Assembly: GCF_900113325.1 (NCBI RefSeq)
Contig: NZ_FOOY01000005.1
Span: 1 to 64,000 of the forward strand
DNA length: 64,000 nucleotides
Direction of reading: 5' to 3'
DNA from: Sporolactobacillus nakayamae
GTDB taxonomy: Bacteria > Bacillota > Bacilli > Bacillales > Sporolactobacillaceae
Shown: positions 7,887 through 17,562 of the stretch, one piece after another
Numbering within the stretch: the first letter of the stretch is position 1
Layout: every line of letters starts with the position of its first letter
Made by a program: the position numbers and the translations under genes
The notes under the pieces: model-generated
Seen by the model: the letters and a program-made list of their open reading frames with translations, nothing else
What the model was told of the DNA's origin: nothing
The model's database searches: none

Positions 7887-8923
7887 CAGCGGTGAAACGG
7901 CAAGTCATCGTCAGCATCTTCTTCGCACTCGTTTGCTTGGTTCTGTTTGCTTCTCTTTTTCTTTTCGCCTTTCCGCCAGCGCATTGGTCCATGCTCTGGG
8001 AACAGCAAATCTGGCACCTTCCCTTTGTTTTTATTGTACCGATTCTTTCTCTCTTTATTGGGGGCATCGTCGGTCTGATTTCCGGACTTTATATACGTAG
8101 GCAATTTTTCCTGATCAGCGATACTTTGGACAAGGTTGGACAAGGCAAGGACGCAGTTGCTGATTACAGCTATTCATGCGACTTACAACAGATTATGGAA
8201 CACGCGCAGAAGATCAGCACTAAAATAAATCAATTGACACAGCTCGCACAGCATACGGCAAATGACAAATCAGAGATCGAAGAGAAAGCGATCCAAAAGA
8301 TCGTCTCTGAAGAACGCAACCGACTTGCGCGTGAGCTGCATGACTCGGTCAGCCAGCAACTGTTCGCCGCCTCGATGCTGATGTCGACAATTAATGAACT
8401 TCGCCCCGTTTCAGAAGACTTAGAGAGCAGGCAACTGAAGCTGGTAGAACAGACGATTCACCAATCTCAGCTTGAAATGAGAGCGCTCTTCCTCCATCTG
8501 AGACCTGTGCAGCTTCATGGCAAAGCACTTAAACAAGGAATGGAAGAACTTCTGCTTGAGCTCAAACAAAAGGTACCGCTTACGATTAACGCGATGATCG
8601 AGCCAATCAAGTTAGAACGCGGTATTGAAGACCAGCTCTTTCGCATTTTGCAGGAATCGGTTTCGAACACCTTGCGTCATGCCAAAGCGCAAAACTTGGA
8701 TGTCTTACTGATCAAGCGTGAACATTTTGTTATTTTGCGTGTTACGGATGACGGTGTCGGGTTTAAAATGCAGGCGGCTAAACCCGGATCCTATGGACTG
8801 CAGAATATGAAGGAACGCGCCGCGCAAATCGGCGGTCAGATCAAACTCGTGAGTTTGCCGGGCAAAGGAACAAGCTTGGAAATTAAAGTGCCTATACTCG
8901 AAAGGGATGAAAACAATGATTAA
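7883..8923 (+). CDS. liaS: LiaS, cell-envelope stress sensor histidine kinase
   Basis: A 346-residue intramembrane-sensing kinase. It has two transmembrane helices (about 8-28 and 48-70) with a very short extracytoplasmic loop, a linker and HAMP-like region, then a HisKA_3 domain. The phosphoacceptor His is about residue 153 in [12 protein letters not shown]. The ATPase domain shows the N box ([12 protein letters not shown]), DDGVGF and [12 protein letters not shown]. It overlaps liaF by 4 nt and liaR by 8 nt. Lipid-II-binding antibiotics such as bacitracin are the known inducers of this system in relatives. Confidence 0.93.
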   Translation: MTAVKRQVIVSIFFALVCLVLFASLFLFAFPPAHWSMLWEQQIWHLPFVFIVPILSLFIGGIVGLISGLYIRRQFFLISDTLDKVGQGKDAVADYSYSCDLQQIMEHAQKISTKINQLTQLAQHTANDKSEIEEKAIQKIVSEERNRLARELHDSVSQQLFAASMLMSTINELRPVSEDLESRQLKLVEQTIHQSQLEMRALFLHLRPVQLHGKALKQGMEELLLELKQKVPLTINAMIEPIKLERGIEDQLFRILQESVSNTLRHAKAQNLDVLLIKREHFVILRVTDDGVGFKMQAAKPGSYGLQNMKERAAQIGGQIKLVSLPGKGTSLEIKVPILERDENND

Positions 8924-9548
8924 CGTTGTTTTTGTGGATGATCATGAAATGGTGCGCATTGGTGTGTCCGCTTATCTATCCGCACAGGCTGACATCAATG
9001 TTGTTGGCGAAGCCGATAACGGGCGTGACGCCATTGATTTGGTATTAAAATTAAAGCCGGATATTGTGCTGATGGATCTGGTAATGGAAGAGATGGACGG
9101 AATCGAAGCCACGAAACATATTATTGAAAAATGGCCCGACGCCAAAATTATTATCGTCACAAGCTTTCTTGATGACGATAAAGTCTATCCGGCAATTGAA
9201 GCAGGAGCGACCAGTTACCTGCTCAAGACATCCAAAGCAAGCGATATTGCCAAGGCGATCCGTTCAACCTATGATGGCCAATCTGTGCTCGAGCCCGAAG
9301 TCACGGAAAAAGTCATGTCTCGGATGAAAAACAGGCAGAACAAAGCACTCCATGATGATCTGACCAACCGTGAAATGGAAGTTCTGCTGCTCATGGCACG
9401 TGGCAAAAGCAACCAGGAAATTGCCGATGAGCTCTTTATTGCTTTGAAAACGGTCAAAGTGCATGTCAGCAATATTCTCAGCAAGTTGGAAGTACAGGAT
9501 CGAACGCAAGCGGTGATTTACGCTTTTCAACATAAGTTGTGTGAATGA
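8916..9548 (+). CDS. liaR: LiaR, NarL-family response regulator
   Basis: A 210-residue regulator. The receiver domain has the acidic pair (VDDHEMVR), phosphoacceptor Asp in [12 protein letters not shown] and the conserved Thr/Lys region ([20 protein letters not shown]), nearly as in B. subtilis LiaR. The C-terminal LuxR-type HTH is [14 protein letters not shown] with [20 protein letters not shown] prefer ATG 8916, placed 6 nt after AAAGGGATG; ATG 8907 is in frame but lies inside that site. It should activate liaIH transcription. Confidence 0.94.
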   Translation: MINVVFVDDHEMVRIGVSAYLSAQADINVVGEADNGRDAIDLVLKLKPDIVLMDLVMEEMDGIEATKHIIEKWPDAKIIIVTSFLDDDKVYPAIEAGATSYLLKTSKASDIAKAIRSTYDGQSVLEPEVTEKVMSRMKNRQNKALHDDLTNREMEVLLLMARGKSNQEIADELFIALKTVKVHVSNILSKLEVQDRTQAVIYAFQHKLCE

Positions 9549-9560
9549 TATATCGAAATT

Positions 9561-9595
9561 AGAAAACCCGCACTCATAACGAGTGCGGGTTTTCT
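9561..9595. terminator. Bidirectional terminator between liaR and the peptide transporter operon
   Basis: A 15-bp perfect stem (AGAAAACCCGCACTC/GAGTGCGGGTTTTCT) with a 5-nt loop sits between convergent genes. A-rich and T-rich flanks allow termination from both sides. Confidence 0.9.
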
Positions 9596-9617
9596 AGTTC
9601 GAATTCAAGAATTTCAC

Positions 9618-11219
9618 TTATTTTATCGTTACATTTTCCAATGGTTCGCTGCCGGTCGGGCTTGGAGCATAACCAGAGATGGTGCTCTTGCCAATGATCG
9701 CGGCTTTTGCATATTCAAGAGGTACCCAAGGGGCGTCTTCGTGAATAATCTGTTGCGCTTTTTCGTACAGTGCAGCACGTTTTGATACATTGGTTTCCGT
9801 TTGAGCGTCAATAAGCACTTTGTGCAGTTTCTCACTCTTATAGAAGGACAAGTTGTTCGTGCCGGCGCTGTCTTTATCAAGCAGCGTGTAAAGGAAGTTG
9901 TCCGGATCTCCGTTATCGCCAATCCAGCCCATCAGATACATTGGCGCGCCGCCCTTTTGCAGTTTCTCAATGTATGAGGACCATTCAACGTTCTCGATCT
10001 TAACCTTGACGCCGATTTTTCCAAAGGTTGACTGAATCGCTTCAGCTGTCTTTGCAGGTTGCGGCATATAGTCACGAGGGTTGGACATCGTGTATAGGGT
10101 CGTTGAGAAGCCATGTGGGTAACCTGCTTCAGCAAGCAGTTTCTTAGCTGCTTTGATGTCATAAGGATAATCCTTGAGATCCTTAGCAAATCCAAGCAGA
10201 ACCGGTGGCATTGGGTTCTTTGCAGGTTGTGCCTGACCGTTGTAGAATGCCTTATTCAAAGCTTCTTTGTCAACAGCCATGTTCAATGCCTGGCGAACTT
10301 TCTTATTATCAAATGGTTTGATCGTTACGTTGAAACCAAGATAAGCAACATTCATCGGCGGACGATAAGAAATATGGAAATCCTTGTTATCCTTAACGCC
10401 GTTAATATCACTTGGATTCAATCCGTCCATAATGTCGATTTCACCGTTCTTCAATGCGTTGAGACGGGAACTGTTGTCCGGGATAACTTTAAAGACAATA
10501 GAATCGAGTTTAGGAAGACCTTTCTTCCAGTAATGTTTATTCTTAACTAAAGTAATCGTGTTGTTCTTTTTCCAGTTCTTAAATACATAAGCACCGGTAC
10601 CTACACCAGCCGTTGTACCATATTTGCTGCCATATTTCTTAATCGCGGCAGGGCTTGAAATTGCGAATGGCGACATAGCCAAATTTTGCAGGAATGGTGC
10701 GGAAGATCTTTTCAAGTTAAATACGACCGTATTTTTATCCGGTGCAGTGACGCTTTTAATCACGAGGCTGGCGTCACCTTTGTATCCGCCGAACATCGAT
10801 GGGAAATAAGCGAATTTACCAGATGCTTTGCCGTTCATCCAACGATCAAAGTTGTAAACAACAGCTTCAGCATTGAAGGCAGTTCCATCGGAGAATTTAA
10901 CATCTTTGCGAAGTTTGAACGTATACGTTTTTCCGGCGTCACTAATCTTCCAGCTTTCTGCAAGACTAGGTTTTACTTCGGTTGTCTGGTTCTTGTAATC
11001 ATAAGCAACCAGCGTATCATACATATTTTGTGTGACACGGAATGATTCGCCATCGGTGACAACAGCCGGGTCCAGCGATGTCGTGTCGGCGCCGCGTCCA
11101 AAGACGAGCGTTTTGTTGCTGTCATTCGAACTGCTTGATGAGCTGTTGCCGCAACCCGTAAGCACCATGGTCAGTGCCAATACGAGGATGAGCGTCAAGC
11201 TGAAATACTTCTTCTTCAT
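9618..11219 (-). CDS. Peptide ABC transporter substrate-binding lipoprotein (SBP_bac_5, Dpp/Opp-type)
   Basis: A 533-residue extracytoplasmic solute-binding protein. The signal peptide ends in the lipobox LTGC, followed by a serine-rich linker and the SBP_bac_5 fold, with the family pattern SLDPAVVTDGESFRVTQNMY, LAESWKISDAG and FKLRKDVKFSDGTAF. Start at ATG 11219 after GGGGATTATC; a frame extending to 11297 lacks a signal peptide at its beginning. It is last in the minus-strand order D-F-B-C-A. Dipeptide or oligopeptide uptake is likely, but the exact substrate is not shown by sequence. Confidence 0.92.
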   Translation of the reverse strand: MKKKYFSLTLILVLALTMVLTGCGNSSSSSSNDSNKTLVFGRGADTTSLDPAVVTDGESFRVTQNMYDTLVAYDYKNQTTEVKPSLAESWKISDAGKTYTFKLRKDVKFSDGTAFNAEAVVYNFDRWMNGKASGKFAYFPSMFGGYKGDASLVIKSVTAPDKNTVVFNLKRSSAPFLQNLAMSPFAISSPAAIKKYGSKYGTTAGVGTGAYVFKNWKKNNTITLVKNKHYWKKGLPKLDSIVFKVIPDNSSRLNALKNGEIDIMDGLNPSDINGVKDNKDFHISYRPPMNVAYLGFNVTIKPFDNKKVRQALNMAVDKEALNKAFYNGQAQPAKNPMPPVLLGFAKDLKDYPYDIKAAKKLLAEAGYPHGFSTTLYTMSNPRDYMPQPAKTAEAIQSTFGKIGVKVKIENVEWSSYIEKLQKGGAPMYLMGWIGDNGDPDNFLYTLLDKDSAGTNNLSFYKSEKLHKVLIDAQTETNVSKRAALYEKAQQIIHEDAPWVPLEYAKAAIIGKSTISGYAPSPTGSEPLENVTIK

Positions 11220-11327
11220 GATAATCCCCCTTAGAAATCTCATATCTAGTATATAAATCTTAAACATTGTAACTCTTATTATGCATTGATACAACATACT
11301 ATAGTGAAGGTTTAGAATACTATATTT

Positions 11328-12227
11328 TTAATTCTTCATGCGCGGATCGAGTGCGTCGCGAAGCCCGTCCCCAATCAGGTTAAAACCGACAACGACTAAG
11401 ACAATTGCGAGCCCGGGAAAGAGCACCGTCCATGGCGCATTCTGAATATATTCCCTTGAATCGGACAGCATCTTGCCCCATTCCGGCAGTGGCGCCTGCG
11501 CACCCATACCAAGAAATCCTAATCCGGCAGCATCGAGTATCGCTGTCGCAATATTCAGTGTGCCCTGAACAATAATCGGAGCAATGCTGTTCGGGAGCAC
11601 ATGATGAAAAATAATACGCATATCACCCATTCCAATGGAGCGTGCAGCCATGACATACTCTTCTTCTTTAACCGTTAGCACTCGTGAGCGAACCAAGCGT
11701 CCGAACACGGGTACGTTGACGATCGCGATTGCGACAAGAGCGTTGTTCAGTGACGGTCCGAGAATCGCCACAATGGCAATGGATAAGAGAATACTTGGAA
11801 ATGCAAGCAATATATCAAAGACACGTGAAATGACCACGTCGAGAGCCTTACCAAAATAGCCGGCAAGAACGCCAAGCAGTGTACCGACAATGATCGATCC
11901 GATCACCGATAAAAAGCCAACACGGAGCGAAAGCCTTGCACCAAATAGAATACGGCTGAATATATCACGACCGAAGTCATCCGTACCAAACCAATGAGCT
12001 GGAGACGGCGGTTGGAGTCTATTTGCTATATTTTGATCATTAATCCCTTGAGGAGCAATAAAGTTCGCGAAGATCGCAAGAAGAATGAAGAAAAGGACGA
12101 TGATTGTTCCAACAATGGCAGGCTTATTTTTTCGATAAGACTTCCAAAATTCGCTGATTGCAATGATGAACGAACTCTTGTCTTCGATCACAGTCGGATC
12201 AGCCGTTGCTTGGGAAGTTTGTGACAT
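11328..12227 (-). CDS. Peptide ABC transporter permease (DppC/OppC-type)
   Basis: A 299-residue inner-membrane permease with an N-terminal OppC_N segment (FWKSYRKNKPAIVGTIIV), six transmembrane helices and the BPD_transp_1 EAA motif (EEEYVMAARSIGMGDMRIIF, then HHVLPN). Start taken as ATG 12227, 6 nt after AAGGTG. It partners the permease at 12346 to form the membrane channel. Confidence 0.92.
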   Translation of the reverse strand: MSQTSQATADPTVIEDKSSFIIAISEFWKSYRKNKPAIVGTIIVLFFILLAIFANFIAPQGINDQNIANRLQPPSPAHWFGTDDFGRDIFSRILFGARLSLRVGFLSVIGSIIVGTLLGVLAGYFGKALDVVISRVFDILLAFPSILLSIAIVAILGPSLNNALVAIAIVNVPVFGRLVRSRVLTVKEEEYVMAARSIGMGDMRIIFHHVLPNSIAPIIVQGTLNIATAILDAAGLGFLGMGAQAPLPEWGKMLSDSREYIQNAPWTVLFPGLAIVLVVVGFNLIGDGLRDALDPRMKN

Positions 12228-12345
12228 TCTACACACCTTCTTTCCTATATTATGATGCGAAAAATCGCTCAGAAGGAGGGTGAAAAGAATTACTTAGCCC
12301 TTCAGCTAAATAAAACTACCCGCCCAAATTTTTAAACATCTTCTT

Positions 12346-13350
12346 TTATCGATATTTAATCCGCGGATCAAAAAGCCCATAAAGAAGATCAACTATAAAA
12401 TTGACCATGACAAAAATGAAGGCAATGATCAGAATTCCTGACTGAATGACCGGATAATCACGATATTGGATCGCGTTGTAAATATAGAGACCGACGCCCG
12501 GCCACCCAAAGATTGTTTCCGTAAGGATTGCCCCGCCGAGAAGCAGACCGGTCTGTAATCCGATAACGGTTAAAATCGGAATAAATGCATTCTTTAAGGC
12601 ATACTTGTACACAATCCAAACCATCCGTTGTCCTTTTGCTTTGGCCGTTCGAATATAGTCCGATTTCAACACTTCAAGCATACTTGATCGAGTCATACGG
12701 GCAATAATCGCAGTCGGAATGGTCGCAAGTGCAATGGCCGGAAGAATCAGATGCCTTATGACCATCCAAAATTGATCCAATCGACCGCGCAGCAATGTAT
12801 CAATCAGATAAAGATTGGTAATCGGATCAACACCATTTCGGATATCATCCCGTCCGATTGACGGCAGCCATTGCAGTTTAATGGAGAAGCCCCATTGTTC
12901 AAGCAAACCAAGCCAGAATACAGGCATTGACACACCAATTAAAGCAAGGATCATCGCTGTATAATCGAGAAATGAATTTTGCTTCCACGCACTGATTATT
13001 CCAGCGTTGATGCCAACGAACACGGCAATGATCATCGCTATAAATGAAAGCTCGATCGTCGCCGCTAAGTGCGGCCAAATTTCACTGGCGATCGGCGCAT
13101 GAGTTTGAATAGACGTTCCAAGATTACCGCTCAATATATCCTTTAAATAGGAGAAATACTGCACATACCAGGGATTGTCCAGCCCGAGTGATCGGTTAAG
13201 GCTGTGAATAGCTTCCGGGGTTGCTTTCGTCCCGAGAATCGTCAGTGCAGGATTACCGGGAATCGCGTGGATGATGGCGAACACGATTAAGGTCATCCCA
13301 AGCAGAACAGGTATGAGCATGAGTAATCGTTTTATCGAGTAGTAGAACAT
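12346..13350 (-). CDS. Peptide ABC transporter permease (DppB/OppB-type)
   Basis: A 334-residue permease beginning MFYYSIKRLLMLIPVLLGMT with a family-typical first helix, HAIPGNPA and the large periplasmic loop, then the EAA region (YIRTAKAKGQRMVWIVYKY). Its start follows AGAGAGGTGAAATCTC. It is separated from the upstream ATPase gene at 13620 by 269 bp that contain a palindromic repeat, an unusual break in this operon. Confidence 0.92.
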   Translation of the reverse strand: MFYYSIKRLLMLIPVLLGMTLIVFAIIHAIPGNPALTILGTKATPEAIHSLNRSLGLDNPWYVQYFSYLKDILSGNLGTSIQTHAPIASEIWPHLAATIELSFIAMIIAVFVGINAGIISAWKQNSFLDYTAMILALIGVSMPVFWLGLLEQWGFSIKLQWLPSIGRDDIRNGVDPITNLYLIDTLLRGRLDQFWMVIRHLILPAIALATIPTAIIARMTRSSMLEVLKSDYIRTAKAKGQRMVWIVYKYALKNAFIPILTVIGLQTGLLLGGAILTETIFGWPGVGLYIYNAIQYRDYPVIQSGILIIAFIFVMVNFIVDLLYGLFDPRIKYR

Positions 13351-13423
13351 GAGATTTCACCTCTCTTATGACACCCATTAAGTAATGGTGTGCTTTTCGC
13401 GGTTACATAAAAAAACATCTTGA

Positions 13424-13572
13424 TTGTTGTGTACGCTCCGATTGCTCGCTTGCGGCGGGCGATCCGGGAGCCTCCTCGGCTCAGGCCATAATGCCTGTGG
13501 GGTCTCCCCTGGCTCGCTGATCCCGCAGGATGCGGCGTTTTGCCGGGGCGCTTACACTCGTTTCCTTAAATT
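13424..13572. repeat. GC-rich palindromic dispersed repeat within the peptide transporter operon
   Basis: A GC-rich block between the oppF-type and oppB-type genes, bounded by the imperfect inverted repeat GTGTACGCTCC / GGGGCGCTTACAC. Inside are GGGAGCCTCCTCGGCT, GGGGTCTCCCCTGGCTCGCT and CCCGCAGGATGCGG. Blocks with this wording (GAGCCTCCTCGGC..., GGGGTCTCACCTGG..., TCCCGCAGGAG...) are scattered in many Bacillus-related genomes; this is recalled, not searched. It has no coding potential. A separate short hairpin (ACACCCATTA/TAATGGTGT) lies at 13370-13391. Confidence 0.6.
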
Positions 13573-13619
13573 CTTTATTTTTTACACTTTTTTATCAGTG
13601 AAATAAATAATTCAGATAT

Positions 13620-14588
13620 TTAATTGTATAAATGACAGGAAACCAATCGACCGTCGTCCAAAGTCTTAAGATGCGGTTGTTCAATCGAACAGATATCCAT
13701 TGCGACCGGGCAGCGATCGTGGAACGCGCACCCTGCAGGCGGATGGGCAGGACTTGGCACATCACCCTCAAGGATGATGCGCTCGGTCTTAATATCCGGA
13801 TCTGGAATCGGAACCGCAGATAGTAATGCCTTCGTATACGGATGCTTCGGATCATTGTAAAGATTCTCGCTCTCGGAAAGTTCGACAACTTTTCCAAGAT
13901 ACATCACACCGACTCGGTCACTGATGTGACGAACAACACTCAAGTCATGGGCAATAAAGATAAAAGTCAAATTGAATTTCTTCTGCAAATCCTTGAGAAG
14001 GTTGAGCACCTGTGACTGAACTGATACATCCAAAGCGGAAACCGGTTCGTCGGCAATGATGACTTTGGGACGCACGGCTAGTGCTCGAGCAATGCCGATG
14101 CGCTGACGTTGACCGCCGCTGAATTGATGCGGATAGCGCTTCGCATGATAGCTGCTGAGTCCGACAAGCTCCAAAAGCTCTTCGACGCGTTTCTGACGCT
14201 GCCTTTTGTCACCCATGTGATGAACGATCATAGGTTCTTCAATAATGTGACCAACAGTGTGGCGAGGGTTAAGCGAGGCGAACGGATCCTGAAAAATCAT
14301 TTGGATATCTTTGCGCGCTTTTCGCATCTCACGCTTCGTGAGCTCCATAATATTTCGGTTTTGGAAAATTATTTTACCTTCAGTCGGCTCAATCAAACGC
14401 ATAATCATTCGTCCGGTTGTCGATTTCCCGCAACCCGATTCACCAACGATTCCCAAGGTCTCCCCTTCGTTGACCGTAAAACTCACGCCATCAACAGCGC
14501 GAACAGTTTCTGATACACTGCCGAACTTTCCGCCGTTGATTGGGTAGTATTTTTTGAGATTCTCAACTTGCAAAAGCGGTTCGCTCAT
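13620..14588 (-). CDS. Peptide ABC transporter ATP-binding protein (DppF/OppF-type)
   Basis: A 322-residue ATPase with Walker [10 protein letters not shown], signature FSGGQRQR and Walker [13 protein letters not shown], then the oligopeptide-transporter C-terminal extension with four Cys ([15 protein letters not shown] and SCHLYN) that binds an iron-sulfur cluster in related proteins. Start ATG 14588 follows AGAAAGGAAG and overlaps the preceding stop codon in an ATGA arrangement. A longer frame to 14630 is not supported. Confidence 0.92.
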   Translation of the reverse strand: MSEPLLQVENLKKYYPINGGKFGSVSETVRAVDGVSFTVNEGETLGIVGESGCGKSTTGRMIMRLIEPTEGKIIFQNRNIMELTKREMRKARKDIQMIFQDPFASLNPRHTVGHIIEEPMIVHHMGDKRQRQKRVEELLELVGLSSYHAKRYPHQFSGGQRQRIGIARALAVRPKVIIADEPVSALDVSVQSQVLNLLKDLQKKFNLTFIFIAHDLSVVRHISDRVGVMYLGKVVELSESENLYNDPKHPYTKALLSAVPIPDPDIKTERIILEGDVPSPAHPPAGCAFHDRCPVAMDICSIEQPHLKTLDDGRLVSCHLYN

Positions 14589-15574
14589 GTATGGACTTCC
14601 TTTCTGCCTTGCTCCTGATGAAGAAAGCAACGCGATTTATGAACACTGCCCGATAGTTCGGGGGCATTTACTCGGCATTTGTCCATAACAAATTCACATC
14701 GCGGCGCAAACAGACACCCCTTGGCGATGGATCCGGGTCTCGGAACACTGCCTTTTATCGTATAGAGATTGTCTTTTTTCCCATGCAGATCAGGAATTGA
14801 TTTGATCAATCCCTCTGTGTACGGGTGGTTAGGATGACTGAAAATCTCCTTAACCGGCCCTTCTTCAACGATTTTTCCCGCATACATGACGACAACTCGA
14901 TGGCACATCTGGGCGACAACACCCAAATCATGAGTGATCATAATAATAGCGGTATGTGTTTCCTTATTAAGTTTCACCATCAGGTCAAGGATCTGGGCTT
15001 GAATGGTCACGTCAAGTGCGGTTGTCGGTTCGTCAGCGATCAGAACCTTCGGGTTGCAGGACATAGCCATCGCGATCATCACGCGCTGCCGCATGCCTCC
15101 GGACAGTTCATGAGGATACTCTGCCAATAATTCCTTAGCTCTCGGGAGTCCAACTAATTTTAACAACTCTATTGAACGCTCAACTTGTTCTTTTTTGGAA
15201 AGATGATTATGTAGTCTTATGGCTTCCATTAATTGTTCACCGATTGTGAAAACCGGATTAAGCGAGGTCATAGGCTCTTGAAAAATCATAGCAATATCAT
15301 TTCCGCGTAATTTTCTCATTCTCGACTCTTTGGCTCGGCTAATGTCTTCGCCCTTGTAATAGATATGACCTCCGACAATCTTTCCTGGGGGCGAAGGAAG
15401 CAGACCCATTATTGAAAGGGACGTCACACTCTTGCCGCAGCCAGATTCGCCGACAATTCCAAGAATTTCTCCCTCGTGAACCGAGAAATCAATTCCATCA
15501 ACCGCCGGCACTTCTCCGTCATCAGTAAAAAAGGATGTTTGCAATCCTTCTACTTTTAAAAGTGTTTCATCCAT
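14585..15574 (-). CDS. Peptide ABC transporter ATP-binding protein (DppD/OppD-type)
   Basis: A 329-residue ATPase with Walker A GESGCGKS, signature ELSGGMRQR, Walker [13 protein letters not shown] and the C-terminal oligopeptide extension ([20 protein letters not shown]). It is first in the operon; its stop codon overlaps the start of the following ATPase gene (ATGA). Its start follows AAGGAGGTGAG. Confidence 0.92.
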   Translation of the reverse strand: MDETLLKVEGLQTSFFTDDGEVPAVDGIDFSVHEGEILGIVGESGCGKSVTSLSIMGLLPSPPGKIVGGHIYYKGEDISRAKESRMRKLRGNDIAMIFQEPMTSLNPVFTIGEQLMEAIRLHNHLSKKEQVERSIELLKLVGLPRAKELLAEYPHELSGGMRQRVMIAMAMSCNPKVLIADEPTTALDVTIQAQILDLMVKLNKETHTAIIMITHDLGVVAQMCHRVVVMYAGKIVEEGPVKEIFSHPNHPYTEGLIKSIPDLHGKKDNLYTIKGSVPRPGSIAKGCLFAPRCEFVMDKCRVNAPELSGSVHKSRCFLHQEQGRKEVHT

Positions 15575-15768
15575 TCTGAATACTCACCTCCTTTTTGGTT
15601 ATTATACCATCTTGGACACTGCATGCATTTTTTTCTTTTTTAAATGTAAACTTTTTTACTACCTGAATTATTCACAGCACTACACCTGAGAGGCGATAAA
15701 CGCTGAGAGCACAAGGGTGACTTGCAACCTTGCTGTTCACCCATTAAGTGAAAAAAATAAATGAAAAA

Positions 15769-15828
15769 GGAGCCCCTCCTTGGTATGATTAATTTGCGAC
15801 AATAAAACATACAAGGTAAGGGGACTCC
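15769..15828 (+). promoter_or_regulatory. Inverted repeat covering the transposase ribosome binding site
   Basis: GGAGCCCCTCCTTGGTATG (15769-15787) pairs, with small bulges, with CATACAAGG...GGGGACTCC (15808-15828). The right arm holds the Shine-Dalgarno of the transposase at 15833. Transcripts entering from outside would fold this hairpin and block translation, a known protective device in several insertion sequences. A promoter within the loop would avoid it. This is inferred from sequence alone. Confidence 0.55.
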
Positions 15829-15832
15829 TCAT

Positions 15833-17161
15833 ATGATTAGTGTAAAAGAAACATCGCTGCAGTTCAATAAAAAAATCAAAATTAGCTTTTCGGGTGGCGC
15901 TCTTTCTTCCGACTCAGGCTTGCTTCTCTACCGCGAATTTGATGGAAAAATGGGCCTCAGTCAGCTGATTCATGAGCAACTGAACATTAACGATTCCGTT
16001 TCACACACACGTCATACCAATGCGGATGCGGTTATTCAAAAAATCTACCAACATTTAGCCGGCTATCACACGGATGATCAAGCCGATGAACTCGGTACCG
16101 AGCCTGTTTTTACGACACTTCTTGGGAAAGATCGTCTCGCTTCTCAACCGACTCTTTCCCGAGTCAATCAAAAAGTGGATGAGCAAACGGTTGAGTCACT
16201 GAAAAGCATCAATCAAGCTTATCTGGATGGGCTTTTTTCTTTACGACACGGCCAGCAGATGGTGCTTGACGTCGATTCAGCTAATTTCGAAACAGCTGGG
16301 AAACAAGAGGGATCTGCCTACAATGCCCATTACCAGGACAACGGATTCCACCCTCTATTCCTGTTTGACTCATTGACGGGTGCGTGCCTAAAAGCTGACC
16401 TGCGCTCTGGTAATGTCTATACTTCTCGCGGCGTGGTGGACTTTATCCGACCTGTGCTGGAGCATTATCGGTCGCTTGTCCCCGGACAGGATCTGGCACT
16501 CCGTGGCGACAGCGGATTCGCCGTTCCCGGACTGTATACCCTGTGTGAGGAAAAAGATGTTTTTTATGCGATTCGTCTGAAAGCTAATCACAGACTGAAT
16601 GAAAAGGCGCAGAACTTGGCAGAAAAACTTCAAGAAAAGAAGCATTGTCCCGTCGGTACCTCCGTCGTATTTTACACTGAGTTTTCTTATCAGGCCGCTT
16701 CCTGGGCCACCTCCCGTCGGGTGGTGGTGAAACTGGAGCGCCCCGAAGGGGAACTGTTTTTTCAGCCAACATTTATTGTCACGAACATGAGTCTTCCGGC
16801 TAAACGTGTGGTCAAGTTCTATCAGAACCGGGGCACAATGGAGAACTTGATCAAGGAAGGCAAGCAGGGCTTTGCCTTTGACCAGCTGAGCAGCACGCGT
16901 TTTGAAGCGAACGCAACCAAACTGCAGATCCGGGTGCTCGCTAATAATTTTCAAGTCGGCTTCCATTTACTTTGCCTACCCAAGACAATGAAGAAGAAAG
17001 TGCTGCGCATGGACACGGTTCGCCTTCGACTCGTCAAGATTGCCGGGAGGTTGATTCACTCCGGTCGCTACTTGATCTTTCGACTCTGCAGTCACTGTCT
17101 CTATCAAAAAGAGTTTTGGCAGATACTCGAACAGATCCGCCAATTACCCGCACGGGTGTAA
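15833..17161 (+). CDS. IS1380-family transposase (DDE type)
   Basis: A 442-residue transposase of the usual IS1380 length. It begins with the FSGGALSSDSGLLLYREFD motif seen in this family. The catalytic acidic residues are visible in VLDVDSANFE, LRGDSGFAVP and the Y-(2)-R-(3)-E region YQNRGTMENLIKEG. The frame is intact, so the element could be active. Only one copy is present in this window. It sits just outside the start of the peptide transporter operon and is transcribed away from it. Confidence 0.9.
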   Translation: MISVKETSLQFNKKIKISFSGGALSSDSGLLLYREFDGKMGLSQLIHEQLNINDSVSHTRHTNADAVIQKIYQHLAGYHTDDQADELGTEPVFTTLLGKDRLASQPTLSRVNQKVDEQTVESLKSINQAYLDGLFSLRHGQQMVLDVDSANFETAGKQEGSAYNAHYQDNGFHPLFLFDSLTGACLKADLRSGNVYTSRGVVDFIRPVLEHYRSLVPGQDLALRGDSGFAVPGLYTLCEEKDVFYAIRLKANHRLNEKAQNLAEKLQEKKHCPVGTSVVFYTEFSYQAASWATSRRVVVKLERPEGELFFQPTFIVTNMSLPAKRVVKFYQNRGTMENLIKEGKQGFAFDQLSSTRFEANATKLQIRVLANNFQVGFHLLCLPKTMKKKVLRMDTVRLRLVKIAGRLIHSGRYLIFRLCSHCLYQKEFWQILEQIRQLPARV

Positions 17162-17510
17162 TGCCGTAAGAAAATCGAATTTAAGTCCCTGTTTTACAGA
17201 AATACGGGATCAGTCTGTCTGCGAAACAGGCAAATGGCTGTCTAACCGTTCTTGAGTAGGTGTATTTTCCCTTAGATCATCAGAACGTCCGATCATTGAC
17301 TCAAATTAAAAAGCGTTAAACGACAAATCACTCGATTCTTCAAATAATCACCCCTTAAAAAGCGGTGAAATTATGCTTTATGAATAATTCAGGTTACTAT
17401 TGTATTGGAAAATTTATTCACGTGATAGCACTCAATCGAACGTATACTCTTCATCTGTTGGAAAAGTCAAAGAAAAACCAGCCACGCCTTCTCGACGGGC
17501 GCACACAAAC
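17162..17510. other. Gene-free stretch after the transposase
   Basis: Contains the possible right end of the IS element and AT-rich spacer. A 65-codon frame at 17365 begins MKLCFMNNSG, but it runs through the downstream terminator hairpin and has no ribosome binding site. I see no gene here. Confidence 0.5.
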
Positions 17511-17545
17511 AAAACACCTTGTCCATGATCTGGACAAGGTGTTTT
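17511..17545. terminator. Terminator after sspE
   Basis: A 15-bp perfect stem (AAAACACCTTGTCCA/TGGACAAGGTGTTTT) with a 5-nt loop. Read on the minus strand it lies just downstream of the sspE stop codon. Confidence 0.88.
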
Positions 17546-17562
17546 TTCCGTACTTTAGGTGA

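Larger units (their letters stand above)
15640..17250 (+). mobile_element. IS1380-family insertion sequence (ends not resolved)
   Basis: The element is defined by the intact transposase at 15833-17161. I could not identify matching terminal inverted repeats or a target-site duplication with certainty, so the limits given are only the likely neighbourhood. Flanking non-coding DNA is about 250 bp on the left and 350 bp on the right. A CCTGTTT/AAACAGG inverted repeat at about 17189-17229 may be the transposase terminator or part of the right end. Confidence 0.5.

Noticed and set aside
15690-15750. CTGAGAG- and ACCTGA-like words resembling a TPP riboswitch upstream of the transposase
   Set aside because: The order and spacing of THI-box elements and the conserved GCGTAGGGAA part are missing, and the downstream gene is a transposase.
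17365-17562. 65-codon plus-strand frame after the transposase
   Set aside because: It extends through the sspE terminator and lacks a ribosome binding site.
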